This document shows positions 9,501 through 16,829 of a DNA stretch of 64,000 nucleotides, in pieces. The position numbers and the translations under genes are program-made. How positions within the stretch are numbered: position 1 is the first letter of the stretch; every line of letters starts with the position of its first letter. Below the pieces are notes generated by a model. It did no database searches and was not told the origin of the DNA. It worked only from the letters and a program-made list of their open reading frames with translations. Source of the DNA: Streptomyces sp. MJM8645 (GTDB lineage Bacteria > Actinomycetota > Actinomycetes > Streptomycetales > Streptomycetaceae); contig NZ_LJJF01000002.1 in assembly GCF_001625365.1 (NCBI RefSeq), positions 682,001 through 746,000 of the forward strand, in the 5' to 3' direction.

Positions 9501-9775
9501 GGCTGAAGGCCGCGCTCAAGGCCGCCGTCTCCCGCGCCGTCCAACTGTCCGTCACCGCGGCCGTGGCCGCCTGGATCCCCTTCCTGGCACCCTGGGCGCT
9601 CCACATCGGCAACTGCGCCGGCGGCGCCTGCGCCGGTGTACTGTTCGGGAGCGGCGGCTGGAAGCAGCGCATCGTCTGGGCCGTCGCCGGCTGCCTCGCG
9701 GGGTTCGTCTTCGACCGCGGCGTCTCCCAGCGGATCGTCGACAAGGTGATCGGCGTGGTCAGGAGGTTCGTGTGA
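3530..9775 (+). CDS. secreted RHS/YD-repeat protein with DNRLRE domain and hydrophobic C-terminal tail
   Basis: Encodes 2081 aa. The ATG follows AAGGAG, and a typical twin-basic signal peptide ends near AAALAA/SPS-like residues at about 41. Residues about 336-510 resemble a DNRLRE surface domain (RSFINWNTAPI..., DVTNLVQTW). They are followed by Ig/fibronectin-like regions, then long YD repeats (from about 1240). The RHS core motif GARLYNPATGRFLSPDP lies near residues 1945-1961. RHS proteins form a shell that encloses a variable C-terminal toxin. Here the tail after DLNGR is only about 95 residues. It is strongly hydrophobic (AVAAWIPFLAPWAL and IVWAVAGCLAGFVFDRG) and ends in basic residues, which suggests a membrane-active rather than nuclease module. 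The stop codon overlaps the next gene. Confidence 0.88.
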   Translation: MNRRITTRRRLGRPVGMRAVSGSLALAVAVSLLAGSETALAASPSASPSAAAAKAGKGAGQWATSAADVPSARVAARLSGQRVEALSERTETSTTWVNKDGSLTTELFAGPIRFQRDGQWVDVDLGLQAGADGSVAPKAHPNALRLAGAGGTRAKSLLHAQAAAPDDARTLVTLGQGDQQVELQWRGGLPKPALDGTKATYRDAIADGAADLVVEATRTGFEQYTVLKQRPSAAGFSYTMPLKADGLKAEVQPDGGVLFTDRRTGERRAVLPAPVMWDATAAAEGSGEHARQAKVGLKVVQRGDGIDLVFTPDAAFLADPKTQYPVTVDPSTTALGNVFDTRVQQGETVDWSADTEIYWGNSGTKNADGSSRQARSFINWNTAPIADALITNASLSLYNFHSGNSDCQPYAWDIWDTGLASTASRWTAQPSWNAKKATGTETKGRDACGGDGWITADVTNLVQTWTSAKNTTSGMGLRAPDEANTKYWKEVNSANAATNVPKLTATYNYRPRTGTDQQAGSPFYKDTAGTWWVNSTTPTLRDTFVDPNNDKVDGTFQIFDTATDTQVGNVLVSPYVPSGAPASVKVPAGVLANGRTYKFRTSPYDGLHYNNNWSAWATFTVDTSAPSAPAALSSADYPSGQWVKGPGQAGSFTATPPAGDQNALEWTLDGATWTKVATNGSAAPVTFTVTPAKAGTNTLQVRAVDRAENKSEARTHTFQVGAGGVTSPNDGTRTAARLPLTAEADAARYDQVAFSWRRSDADAWTRIPAGDITNGGAALAAWPVPLAAGKSPALTWNATSTVTPDGTVQLRADFTGPGAAAVSSEPVRVVVDRKADGAATENVGPGALNLLTGDLRVPATDVSLFGMTVGRTHSSRDPRAAAGQDGQAAVFGPNWVSSVSSSLSASEYTEIRRTSSTSLSVMSADGSAVSFTSNAAGNGWTPEPGSEDLTLSGSFGADFTLSGTEGTVTTFAKADPAAATWTVTSTLQGGLANTTTSVVSETTVVGGKTLARPKLVIAPTSAATPAVCAANVAAKGCRVLQFVYATATTATGTTTDTEFGDVAGQVSAIRLWSTAPGAAAATATDVAVYRYDSAGRLRQTWDPRLGQSSQNQYAYYTQGADDGLLSSVQLSGTRATSLAYGTVTANPAAGPGMLTKTWHDTLAPGTTGTVNGTATTTVVYGVPLSGAKAPEDLSASAASAWGQSDLPTDATAVFPPDQAPASNNGTDLGAGDYTRANVTYLNASGRQVNQATPGHHVTTTEYDNQGHQVRSLTAGNRELALGATPAAKAQLADLGIDTLPSAERARLLSSSSAYSADGQQETDVYDPLHRITLAADATSGATVLAKAGTQLPARQHTVKTYDEGRPTDGTAKIKNQITLTTTGARLRAWPDLLVDARQDRTTYNWALGVPTAQIKDSGGLALTTTTGYDGQGRVVSTQQPASTGTDAAAGWTTYYTAGGTGTCGNRPEWADLVCQTGPAAAITGGGANPAQLPTRTTQYGQFGQATRTTETANGVTRTTVTDTDTAGRPTTVTVTDGLGTPAPAATTTYHPGTGAVTRQTSATGGTITKGYDELGRLTSYTDADGAVTTTEYDALNRPTKVTDTSPSTTTYTYDTAVDPRGLATSVTDSVAGTLTARYDADGTPLTQGLPGGYTRTDDKDPAGTTTSRTYTRDSDGLVLVSDGITETIHGQRATHTGTPGVTAAQTYAYDRAGRLLQVQDTSTDAVCTTRTYTFDRNTNRTALATADAARGQTCTTTAGTTQTSTYDTADRLVNPGYTYDAFGRTTALPGSTLAYYTTDLVQQQTSGTNRQSWTLDSAQRFRAWTTETNTTGTWAQTGLRTNHYGSDTDSPRWITEDTAGTLTRNVTGPAGTLAATTAKTGGTILQLANLHGDITLRLPLDTAVAPTVLDYDEYGQPRTGQPGTRYAWLGDKQRSDETPSALTLMGARLYNPATGRFLSPDPVQGASANAYDYCNADPVNCTDLNGRMPGWLKAALKAAVSRAVQLSVTAAVAAWIPFLAPWALHIGNCAGGACAGVLFGSGGWKQRIVWAVAGCLAGFVFDRGVSQRIVDKVIGVVRRFV

Positions 9776-10038
9776 CATCCACGGAGTCGGAGAATTCGGC
9801 GGAGTCGGCGGAGGAACCGGCAGCGCGCCGGGCGAGCCCGCTGCGCCTCGCCGCGACCAACGGGGCCTGGCTCGCCCCGTCCTTCCTCGCCGCCTACCTG
9901 CTCGCCGACCGCCTCACCGCCGATGCCACCACCCGCACCTGGTGCACCCTGCTCCTCGCACCGGTGATCGGCCTGGCCCTGCGCGCCACGGCCACCCTCG
10001 TGGCCCGCCGCCGACGGGCACGGACCAGCCGGCGGTAA
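9772..10038 (+). CDS. small two-helix membrane protein coupled to RHS gene (candidate immunity protein)
   Basis: Encodes 88 aa. The GTG overlaps the RHS stop (GTGA), and a perfect AGGAGG lies 5 nt upstream inside the RHS gene, so it is translationally coupled. The first 25 residues are acidic and Ser/Glu-rich. Two hydrophobic segments follow (GAWLAPSFLAAYLLADRL and TWCTLLLAPVIGLALRA), then a very basic RRRRARTSRR tail. Immunity proteins of polymorphic RHS toxins normally sit directly downstream of the toxin; a membrane-bound one would fit a membrane-active toxin tail. This role is inference from position; no family is recognised. Confidence 0.6.
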   Translation: MTSTESENSAESAEEPAARRASPLRLAATNGAWLAPSFLAAYLLADRLTADATTRTWCTLLLAPVIGLALRATATLVARRRRARTSRR

Positions 10039-10056
10039 CCCGACGCACACCCCTGC

Positions 10057-10097
10057 AACAGGCCGACCCGCCGGCGCCACCGGCGGGTCGGCCTGTT
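10057..10097. terminator. bidirectional terminator hairpin
   Basis: Perfect 18-bp stem: AACAGGCCGACCCGCCGG (10057-10074) pairs with 10080-10097 around a CGCCA loop. It is placed 19 bp after the small membrane-protein gene and between convergent genes. Confidence 0.8.
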
Positions 10098-10169
10098 CCG
10101 TACCTGTTCCGTGACTGTCCCACGCCTGTCCCACGCCTGTTCCGCGCCGGGGAAGTGCCGGGGAAGTGC
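10092..10169. repeat. 11-bp periodic direct repeats
   Basis: About five degenerate 11-bp units (xCTGTTCCG.. or xCTGTCCCACG) begin at 10092, 10103, 10114, 10125 and 10136. Two exact copies of CGGGGAAGTGC follow at 10148 and 10159. The array sits in the 3' untranslated stretch of the gene at 10174-11097. It probably arose by slippage. Confidence 0.5.
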
Positions 10170-10173
10170 CCGG

Positions 10174-11097
10174 TCAGAGTGCGCCGTTGACGACCATCAT
10201 GAACGCGATCCGGTGGTGGGTGTCGGAGTAGTCGCCCTGGGAGTCCGCGCCGGTTGGGAAGTAGCACCCCGCGCCGCCGAGGTGTCCGAAGGGCGCCCCC
10301 GACTGGGCCTGGAACGGGATGTCGTAGACCGTGGCGACGCCGGCGCCGAGGGCCCCGACCCCGGGGGGCACCAGGAGCTGGTAGATCGAGGGGACGGCCG
10401 GGTCGTCGTTCTCGTACAGGGCCGTGAGGTTCGACGGGCGGCCGAAGGACGGCACCCTCGTGTAGAACGGGGTGGAGAACGTGAACAGCGAGCTGCTGAC
10501 CGTCCCGTGGAGCAGGCTTCCCGCCCCGTTGTAGAACTGGAACGGAATCTCCCGGGCGTCCCCGCCGATGGTGAGCGGGAGCTCGTGGTGGGTGTAGTAC
10601 AGGTTCACGGAACCCGCCGTCGGGCTGTTCGCGCTCTGCCGGACGGTGTAGACGGGCCACATGTTGCGGGTGAGGTCGGAGTCCATGTCGGCCGTGTTGT
10701 CCGCGTCGGTCGTGAAGATCGCCCGCCCGGCCGAGGGCGCGTTGGGGGCGTTGGGGTCCAGGGTCAGCGGCACCGTGATGTCGATGCTCGCGCCGGCCAT
10801 GAACCCGGGGAACTCGACCTTGATGATCGAGGGCACGTTCACGTCGGTGTTCTCGTACAGCCAACTCGCGGTTCCCCCGGCCACGGTGGGCAGAGCGGGG
10901 ACATTGACGAAGAACGGCGTGATGAACTTGAACGACACGTCCCCGGTGGCGTCGTCGGGCCCGAAGTTCCCGCAGGTCACCGTCATCGAGCCGTTGCCGG
11001 AGGAGTTGAACGCCCCCATCTTCACACTGCAGTACAGGTCCACGGTGTTGGTGGCGGACACCGCGCTGCTGTCCTGACCACTGACGTGCGTAGTCAT
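10174..11097 (-). CDS. internally duplicated beta-sandwich protein of unknown function
   Basis: Encodes 307 aa. The ATG at 11097 is preceded by GGAGGAGAAAG. No signal peptide or membrane segment is visible. Two halves of about 130 residues look homologous. The first has FFVNVPALP, SWLYENTDVNVPSI and then a PGFMAGASIDITVPL strand; the second has FYTRVPSFG, TALYENDDPAVPSI and PGVGALGAGVATVYDIPF. The composition (Thr, Ser, Val, Asn, few charges, few Lys) suggests tandem beta-sandwich domains. A similar LYEN-D-VPSI core recurs in both. I recognise no family. It could be a structural or lectin-like protein. It forms its own transcription unit with its own terminator region. Confidence 0.6.
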   Translation of the reverse strand: MTTHVSGQDSSAVSATNTVDLYCSVKMGAFNSSGNGSMTVTCGNFGPDDATGDVSFKFITPFFVNVPALPTVAGGTASWLYENTDVNVPSIIKVEFPGFMAGASIDITVPLTLDPNAPNAPSAGRAIFTTDADNTADMDSDLTRNMWPVYTVRQSANSPTAGSVNLYYTHHELPLTIGGDAREIPFQFYNGAGSLLHGTVSSSLFTFSTPFYTRVPSFGRPSNLTALYENDDPAVPSIYQLLVPPGVGALGAGVATVYDIPFQAQSGAPFGHLGGAGCYFPTGADSQGDYSDTHHRIAFMMVVNGAL

Positions 11098-11329
11098 CTT
11101 TCTCCTCCTGGAAGGACGGAAAAGAAGCATTTCTCACTCATGGACGGGTCGAAGTCCTCACGGAATCCGGATTTCCTCGCCGCAAGAGGAATGTCCCCCC
11201 AATGGCCTGCAGAGATACAGTGCATGGGGGGCGTGTCGTCATGGCGCGATGCACGTCCGGGGCGCACCTGACCGGATTCACTCCGCCCTGTTGGGTTCGG
11301 TCACGTACGGCGGATCACACCGATCAAAT

Positions 11330-11364
11330 GCCGAAGGCCGAGGCCAACGGCCTCGGCCTTCGGC
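11330..11364 (-). terminator. terminator of PAP2 gene
   Basis: Perfect 16-bp stem: GCCGAAGGCCGAGGCC (11330-11345) pairs with 11349-11364 with an AAC loop. It lies 20 bp beyond the stop of the PAP2 phosphatase gene on the minus strand. Confidence 0.75.
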
Positions 11365-11383
11365 CGGACAACGCGCCGGGCGG

Positions 11384-12301
11384 TCAGCCCACCGCCGGCC
11401 GTGTTCGACGCGCGACGCGGGCAGGTCCCGCCACCACGGTGCACCAGACCAGGACCGCGCACAGGAAGGCCGCCGCCGCGAAGATCAGCGGTCCCGTGAC
11501 GGAGTCATCCCGCGCGCCGGCGGCGAGCGCGGCGGCCGCCGACAGGACGAGGGCGACGGCCGGCAGAGCCCGGGGGCTGCGCGCGACGCCCGGTGCGGCG
11601 GAGGCCGGCAGCAGCCAGAGCGCGAGACCGTAACAGGCGCAGCCCAGCAGCGCGGCCCCCAGCACGTCGCTGGGCCGGTGGTGGTAGAGCGCCTGCACGG
11701 CGCCGGCGGTGACGGTGAGCCACAGCATGCCGACCGCGGTGACGTAGGGGCGCAGGCGCGGGGAGGCGACGAGGGCGGCGCCGAGGACCAGCCCGATGGG
11801 GACGGCCGCGTGCCCGCTGGGGAAGCTCACCTCGGTGAGCATGTCGGGCGCGTTCACCAGGTCGGGGCGGGGCAGGACCATCTTGCTGCACACCTCGGTG
11901 CCCCCGAACGTGCCCAGGACGACCCCGATCGCCGCGCAGCCCTGCCACCAGCACCGCCGCGCCAGGGCGACGACCACGATCACGGCCATCCCCACGACCA
12001 GGGTGGGCAGGGCGGTGAACTCCAGTGGGGGCATGGCCGCCGAGTCGAAGGTCGACCCCGACCAGTCGTAGATCCACGCCGGTTCGCCGCCGTTCCCGTT
12101 CATCAGGGAGTTCTCCCCCCGCTGCCCGAACGGGGTCCAGACGGCGAGCAGGTAGACCGCCGCGAACCCCAAGGCGCACAGCAAGGCCGGCAGCCACGGC
12201 CGTATCGACCGCGACGGGCCCTCTCCGGCCGGGGGTCCCGGGGCCTGACCGGGAGCGTCCGGCCCGGGTGCGGACAGGGCCTGGTGATCTTGCTGCGTCA
12301 T
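11384..12301 (-). CDS. PAP2-family integral membrane phosphatase
   Basis: Encodes 305 aa with about six hydrophobic segments. The three motifs of type 2 phosphatidic-acid phosphatases are present in order. These are a KMVLPRP block (motif 1, in place of KxxxxxxRP), SFPSGHAAVP (motif 2, catalytic His) and ALYHHRPSDVLGA (motif 3, nucleophile His and Asp). Such enzymes dephosphorylate lipid phosphates or undecaprenyl pyrophosphate at the outer membrane face. The start at 12301 follows a GGAAGAAAGAC ribosome site. A Pro-rich cytosolic N-terminus of about 40 residues precedes the first helix. The gene lies downstream of the two-component system on the same strand, but with a 188-bp gap. Confidence 0.8.
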   Translation of the reverse strand: MTQQDHQALSAPGPDAPGQAPGPPAGEGPSRSIRPWLPALLCALGFAAVYLLAVWTPFGQRGENSLMNGNGGEPAWIYDWSGSTFDSAAMPPLEFTALPTLVVGMAVIVVVALARRCWWQGCAAIGVVLGTFGGTEVCSKMVLPRPDLVNAPDMLTEVSFPSGHAAVPIGLVLGAALVASPRLRPYVTAVGMLWLTVTAGAVQALYHHRPSDVLGAALLGCACYGLALWLLPASAAPGVARSPRALPAVALVLSAAAALAAGARDDSVTGPLIFAAAAFLCAVLVWCTVVAGPARVARRTRPAVG

Positions 12302-12489
12302 CACTGTCTTTCTTCCGCATGGGTGGAGCTTCGGCCGCGCGCCGGCCGGCCCGGGACCTGCTCGCAACTCGGGGAGCCGCGGGCCCTGGTCGTAGACGAC
12401 TTGGTTTGAACGGGGACGCCGATGACGACGTCACGGTTCCCGTCCCGACACCGGACCCGGGGCGGGCGGCGGCGAGGCGCTCGGCGGCG

Positions 12490-13152
12490 TCATGCGGGGT
12501 GGATGAGGCGGCTCTCGTAGGCGAAGACCACCGCCTGTATCCGGTCGCGGAGTTCGAGCTTGTGCAGGATTCGCCCCAGGTGGGACTTCACGGTCGCCTC
12601 CGCGAGGTACAGGGCGGCCGCGATCTCGGTGTTGGACAGGCCGCAGCCCACCTGGACGAGCACCTCGCGTTCACGGGCGCTGAGTCGGCCCAGCCGGTCG
12701 TCGGGGTCGGCGCTGCTGCCGTCGGGGATGTGCGGGCGCAGGTGCTCCAGCAGGCGGCGGGTGACCCGCGGGGACACCACCGCGTCGCCCGCGGCGACGC
12801 TGCGTATCGCGGTGAGCAGTTCCTCGGGCCTGGTGTTCTTCAGCAGGAAGCCCGAGGCTCCGGCGCTGAGTCCGGCGAAGGCGTATTCGTCCAGGTCGAA
12901 GGTGGTGAGGATCAGCACTCTGCTCTGCGGGGAGATCCGGATGACCTGCCGGGTCGCCTCGATCCCGTCGATCCCGGGCATCCGGACGTCCATGAGGACG
13001 ACATCTGGGCGCAGCTCCCGGGCGAGGCGTATGGCCTGGGCGCCGTCCGCGGCTTCGCCGACCGGTGCCATGTCGGGCTGGGCCTCCAGGACCGTGCTGA
13101 AGGCCATCCGGAGCAGCGCTTCGTCGTCGGCGATCAGGATGCGGATCGTCAT
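12490..13152 (-). CDS. NarL/FixJ-type response regulator
   Basis: Encodes 220 aa. The receiver domain has the acidic pair D9-D10, phosphoacceptor D55 (VLMDVRMPG) and K105 (GFLLKN). A LuxR-type DNA-binding domain occupies roughly residues 150-215, with LSAREREVLVQVGCGLSNTEI and then AEATVKSHLGRIL. The ATG overlaps the TGA of the upstream kinase (ATGA), so the two are cotranslated and form a pair. Targets are unknown; the neighbouring PAP2 and alpha/beta hydrolase genes are possible. Confidence 0.9.
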   Translation of the reverse strand: MTIRILIADDEALLRMAFSTVLEAQPDMAPVGEAADGAQAIRLARELRPDVVLMDVRMPGIDGIEATRQVIRISPQSRVLILTTFDLDEYAFAGLSAGASGFLLKNTRPEELLTAIRSVAAGDAVVSPRVTRRLLEHLRPHIPDGSSADPDDRLGRLSAREREVLVQVGCGLSNTEIAAALYLAEATVKSHLGRILHKLELRDRIQAVVFAYESRLIHPA

Positions 13153-14444
13153 GCGGACGCCGCTCCGCTGCTGTCGAGGAGGAGGCGGGTGTGAACTCCC
13201 CAGCCGCCGCCCGGAAGCGGTCCGGCCCGCAATGTCCCCCCGTAGGCGGCCGAGCGCTCGCGCATGCCGGGGATGCCGTGGCCGGACGGTGTGGCGCCGG
13301 GAAGCGGCGGGCGGGGGCCGCTGTCGGTGACGTCCACGGTGACGGTCCCGGTCGAGCACCGTATCCGGACCTTCGCACGTGTGCCGGTGGGTGTGTGCTT
13401 GAGGGTGTTGGTCAAGGCTTCCTGTACCAGGCGGTAGACGGTCAGTTGCGCGGTGGCGGGTATGTGGGTGTGGCCGCCCTGGACCTCGATGCGGGTCGGC
13501 AGCCCGGCGGCGCACATCTGGTCGGCGAGGGCCCCCAGTTGGGCGATGCCGGGTAGCGGGTGGCGTTCCGCGTCCGGTTCGTCGGTCCGCAGGATGCCCA
13601 GCGAGCGCCGCATGTCGGTCAGGGCCTGCCGGCCCGTCTCGGAGATCTGGAGCATCGCGGCGGTGGCCTTGTCGGGCGACCGGTGCTGCGCGTAGACGGC
13701 GGCGTCGGTGAGCGCGACCATGACGGACAGGTTGTGGGTGACGATGTCGTGCATCTCCCGGGTGATACGTGTCCTCTCCTCGGCGACGGCCAGTCGCGCC
13801 TGCTGGTCCTGTTGTTGCTCCAGGCGTGCGGCCCGTTCCTCCACGGCCGCGAGGTAGGCGCGCGTGGTCCGCACGTTCACACCCAGGACGGCGGCGGCGA
13901 CGACCATCGCGGTGACCGCGACGAAGGGGGTCAGGAATGCGCCTTCCGTCGCCCAGCGCAGGCAGGCCAGCAGGGCCCCTGCCTCCACGACGGCACCGGC
14001 GACGAGCGTGCCGCGCCGGCCCGAGTGCGCGGCTGCCGTGTAGAGGGCCACCAACAGGCAGATGTCCGCCGGCAGTTGGACGTCCGTCAGCCACTGGACG
14101 AAGGCCGCGGCTGCCACGGCGCCGAACACCGTGAGCGGGGCCCGGCGCCGCCACAGCAGGGGCAGCGCGAGGGCGGCGGTGAGGGCGACGGCCACCGGCA
14201 GCTCGTGCGGCGCGTGGGTGGTGATGATGTTGAGCAGGAGAAGCGTCGGCAGCAGCGCGTCCCACACCATGGGCGGCAGCCGGGAGCACCGGCGCCCGGC
14301 GGCTGTCACCAGTCGCGCCGCTCGTGCGGAAGCCAGGTCGGCGTACCTCGTCAGCCGTGAGGCCGTCCTCGCCCACCGCACCCGCGTCAACGCCCGCACC
14401 CGATCCCGGTAGGCATCGCCGGGTTCCGCGGCCGCCTCGGTCAT
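13149..14444 (-). CDS. sensor histidine kinase, HisKA_3 type
   Basis: Encodes 431 aa. The N-terminal half has about five hydrophobic segments (residues 58-190) with short loops, typical of intramembrane-sensing actinobacterial kinases. A coiled coil (ERAARLEQQQDQQARL) leads to the H-box EMHDIVTHNLSVMV, with phosphoacceptor H232. The HATPase_c domain follows, with N-box NTLKH, DSGPRP and GHGIPGMRER. The start at 14444 is chosen over an in-frame ATG nine codons earlier because CAGGGACG lies upstream. It overlaps the response regulator by 4 nt. Divergent from the hydrolase gene across 271 bp in which no clear operator is seen. Confidence 0.9.
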   Translation of the reverse strand: MTEAAAEPGDAYRDRVRALTRVRWARTASRLTRYADLASARAARLVTAAGRRCSRLPPMVWDALLPTLLLLNIITTHAPHELPVAVALTAALALPLLWRRRAPLTVFGAVAAAAFVQWLTDVQLPADICLLVALYTAAAHSGRRGTLVAGAVVEAGALLACLRWATEGAFLTPFVAVTAMVVAAAVLGVNVRTTRAYLAAVEERAARLEQQQDQQARLAVAEERTRITREMHDIVTHNLSVMVALTDAAVYAQHRSPDKATAAMLQISETGRQALTDMRRSLGILRTDEPDAERHPLPGIAQLGALADQMCAAGLPTRIEVQGGHTHIPATAQLTVYRLVQEALTNTLKHTPTGTRAKVRIRCSTGTVTVDVTDSGPRPPLPGATPSGHGIPGMRERSAAYGGTLRAGPLPGGGWGVHTRLLLDSSGAASA

Positions 14445-14715
14445 CACACGTCCCTGTCGATTCGGCGTCATGGTGGCCCCGACCGGGGCCGCCACCGCGT
14501 GCAGGCGGCCCTGTCACGGTAGGGCGCGGGCCCCAGGGAGCACATGCGTCCACCGTCTGATGGCACCGTGCCGAGGTACGACCGCAGGAGGAGTCCCGCT
14601 ACCTCCCGTGGTCGTAGGGCGGCCGCCGATCCGGCGTGCTCGATTGCCACTCCGGTCGCACCGGGACGTGCCACGGATTGCGACCCCGGTGGCACACGAC
14701 GGCGACCCGGGATCG

Positions 14716-16215
14716 ATGTGGCAGCGCATACCCGGCGCCGAATATGGCCTGGTGACCGAGATCATCACGGGGCTGTACATGTCCCCCCTGGAAATCCTTG
14801 TCCTGCTGGGCGCCGTCGCACTGGTGGTGGCGCGCTGGCTTCCCCCCTCCGTCCGCCCACGCGTCACGATCGCGGCGGGGGCGATTCTCGTGCTGTCCGC
14901 GATCCTGCTGAGTGTGGCGGGGATCCGCTGGCAGATGCTGCCGGTCCTGGCGGGCGCTGCCTTCGCGTTGCCGTTCGCCTTCTCCCCCCTGCTGCGGCCG
15001 CTCCGGCGCCGTCCCGGCCGACCCGCGTGGCGGGCCCGCTGGTGGCTGGCGCTGCCGGGATCGATGGCCTGCGTCGGCCTGATCGCCGCGGGCCCGGCGG
15101 CCGCGTGGGCCCTTCCTGTACCCGAATTCCCCACCCCGACAGGCGAGTTCGCGGTCGGCACCCGCGTGGTCCAGTGGACCGACCCGCGCCGCCCCGAGAC
15201 CTTCACCGCCGATCCGGACGACCGGCGCACGGTCGTGGTCCAGCTCTGGTACCCCGCGCAGAAGAGCCCCGCCGGCGCGCAGCGGGCCCAGTACCTCGGA
15301 CGCACGGAGCACGAGGCCCGCACCGTCTCCGACGCCCTCGCCCGCCAGGTCGGCCTGCCGGGTTTCCTGGTCGACGGTGTTCCGCGTGCCCACACCCACG
15401 CGGTCTTCGACGCCCCGGTGGACGGCGGGCGGGGGCGGTTCCCCGTCGTCCTGTTCTCCCCCGGGTCGGGCGGAGTCCGCACCCAGAACACCGCCTGGGC
15501 GGAGGAACTGGCCAGCCACGGCTACGTGGTCGCCGCCCTCGACCACCCGTACGACTCCGCCGCCGTCGTCCTCTCCGACGGCCGGACGATCACCACCGAG
15601 ACCACCTCCACCGGCGACCCGGACCAGGACGAGAAACTGGCGGCCGACTGGACAGCGATTCGGGCCGCCGACCTCGGCTTCGTCCTCACCCAGCTGGACG
15701 GTCTGGACCGGGGTGAGACCGCCGACCCGCTGAGCGGACACCTGGACACCGGCCGGGTCGCGGTGGCCGGACACTCCATGGGTGGTGCCGCCGCCCTCCA
15801 GGCAGCCCGGCAGGACCGCCGCTTCCACGCCGTCATCGATCTGGACGGCTTCCCCCACGGCCCCACCTCCCCCGCCCTCGACCAGCCGACGCTCGCGCTC
15901 ACCCAGGTCGTCACCCCGGCAACCGACCCGCGCTACCTGCCCCGCCTCACCGAGGCGCTCAAGTCCAGCACCGCGACGAGCTATCGGCTCACCATCCCCG
16001 GCGCCGCACATCTCACGTTCATGGACGGCCCCCTGTATCTGCCGCCCGTGCCCTCGATCGTCGGCTCCCTGGGCCGCGCCGAGAGCCCGCGCGTCGTCGC
16101 CGCGGCCACCCTCGCCTTCCTGGACGGCACGTTGCGGGACAAGCCCGGCGACCTGGCCGGCGTTCTGCCGGCCTACGGCAACCTCAGCGTCCACCGCCCG
16201 GACAGCAGCCGCTGA
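14716..16215 (+). CDS. membrane-anchored alpha/beta hydrolase (PAF-acetylhydrolase-like)
   Basis: About 499 aa. Four hydrophobic segments (for example LEILVLLGAVALVVARWL and VTIAAGAILVLSAILL) precede an extracytoplasmic hydrolase domain. This has FSPGSGG (oxyanion region), AALDHPYDSA, nucleophile elbow AGHSMGGAAAL and a late GAAHLTFMD with the likely catalytic His. The layout matches platelet-activating-factor acetylhydrolase isoform II-like and dienelactone-hydrolase-like enzymes, so it probably cleaves short acyl esters. The start is uncertain: ATG 14716, GTG 14752 and ATG 14779 are all in frame, and none has a strong ribosome site. Confidence 0.78.
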   Translation: MWQRIPGAEYGLVTEIITGLYMSPLEILVLLGAVALVVARWLPPSVRPRVTIAAGAILVLSAILLSVAGIRWQMLPVLAGAAFALPFAFSPLLRPLRRRPGRPAWRARWWLALPGSMACVGLIAAGPAAAWALPVPEFPTPTGEFAVGTRVVQWTDPRRPETFTADPDDRRTVVVQLWYPAQKSPAGAQRAQYLGRTEHEARTVSDALARQVGLPGFLVDGVPRAHTHAVFDAPVDGGRGRFPVVLFSPGSGGVRTQNTAWAEELASHGYVVAALDHPYDSAAVVLSDGRTITTETTSTGDPDQDEKLAADWTAIRAADLGFVLTQLDGLDRGETADPLSGHLDTGRVAVAGHSMGGAAALQAARQDRRFHAVIDLDGFPHGPTSPALDQPTLALTQVVTPATDPRYLPRLTEALKSSTATSYRLTIPGAAHLTFMDGPLYLPPVPSIVGSLGRAESPRVVAAATLAFLDGTLRDKPGDLAGVLPAYGNLSVHRPDSSR

Positions 16216-16326
16216 CCAGCTGTTCCGGGGCACGTACGCCTGCCGGACGAGGACGGCGAGATCAGGCGAGATCATCGGCCGGAGGGCCGCGCTCGAAACC
16301 GCCGGCAGGCGGCCCCGTGTCGTTGT

Positions 16327-16815
16327 TCACCTGTGTGCGAACGCGCGGAGCAGGCGTACGTACGGGGTCCAGCGGGCCGGGCGGGCCACCGTGCCCGTGC
16401 AGGCGAGCTCGGCGCGGTCCAGGCCGTCCTCCAGGCAGGCGTCGTGCATCGGGCGCCAGGCCGCCGGCCAGGTCAGGCGCTCCAGGCCGCCGGCCTTCAT
16501 CGCGAGGGTGTGCCGCAGCACGGTGCGCTCTTCGTCGACGGGCAGCACCGTGAACTCGTGGAAGCCGTGGAATCCGCGCGGCCCGCTGAAGGTGAAGCGG
16601 ATCCAGACCCCGGGCACGTACGCGGTGACCGTGTAGCGGACCGGGCCGTGGCCGCCGGTCGCGCCGACCGCCAGTGGGCGGTCGAACTCCATCGCGGGCC
16701 AGTTCGCGTGCGCCCAGAGTCGGTCCGCCGAGCCGCCCGACAGGCTGTCGACGAGCGCGCCCACCTCGCTCGCCTTGGCGGCCAGCAGGCGCTCGTGCAC
16801 GTTGTAGACGCCCAT
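16327..16815 (-). CDS. SRPBCC-superfamily polyketide-cyclase-like protein
   Basis: Encodes 162 aa, with a good GGGGAGG ribosome site before the ATG. The pattern of a short helix, then VRYTVTAYVPGVWIRFTF, FHEFTVLP, TVLRHTLAMK and a long C-terminal helix is that of the START/Bet v 1-like SRPBCC fold, which binds hydrophobic ligands in a cavity. It is divergent from a TetR regulator with two palindromes in the 63-bp gap, so it is very probably controlled by that regulator. Ligand or reaction is unknown. Confidence 0.7.
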   Translation of the reverse strand: MGVYNVHERLLAAKASEVGALVDSLSGGSADRLWAHANWPAMEFDRPLAVGATGGHGPVRYTVTAYVPGVWIRFTFSGPRGFHGFHEFTVLPVDEERTVLRHTLAMKAGGLERLTWPAAWRPMHDACLEDGLDRAELACTGTVARPARWTPYVRLLRAFAHR

Positions 16816-16829
16816 GCGTCCTCCCCTTC

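Noticed and set aside
3236-9778. A 2180-codon open frame on the minus strand across the RHS gene
   Set aside because: It is Gly/Val/Arg-rich without any domain. It arises from high third-position GC of the plus-strand RHS gene, which has a signal peptide, known domains and a ribosome site.
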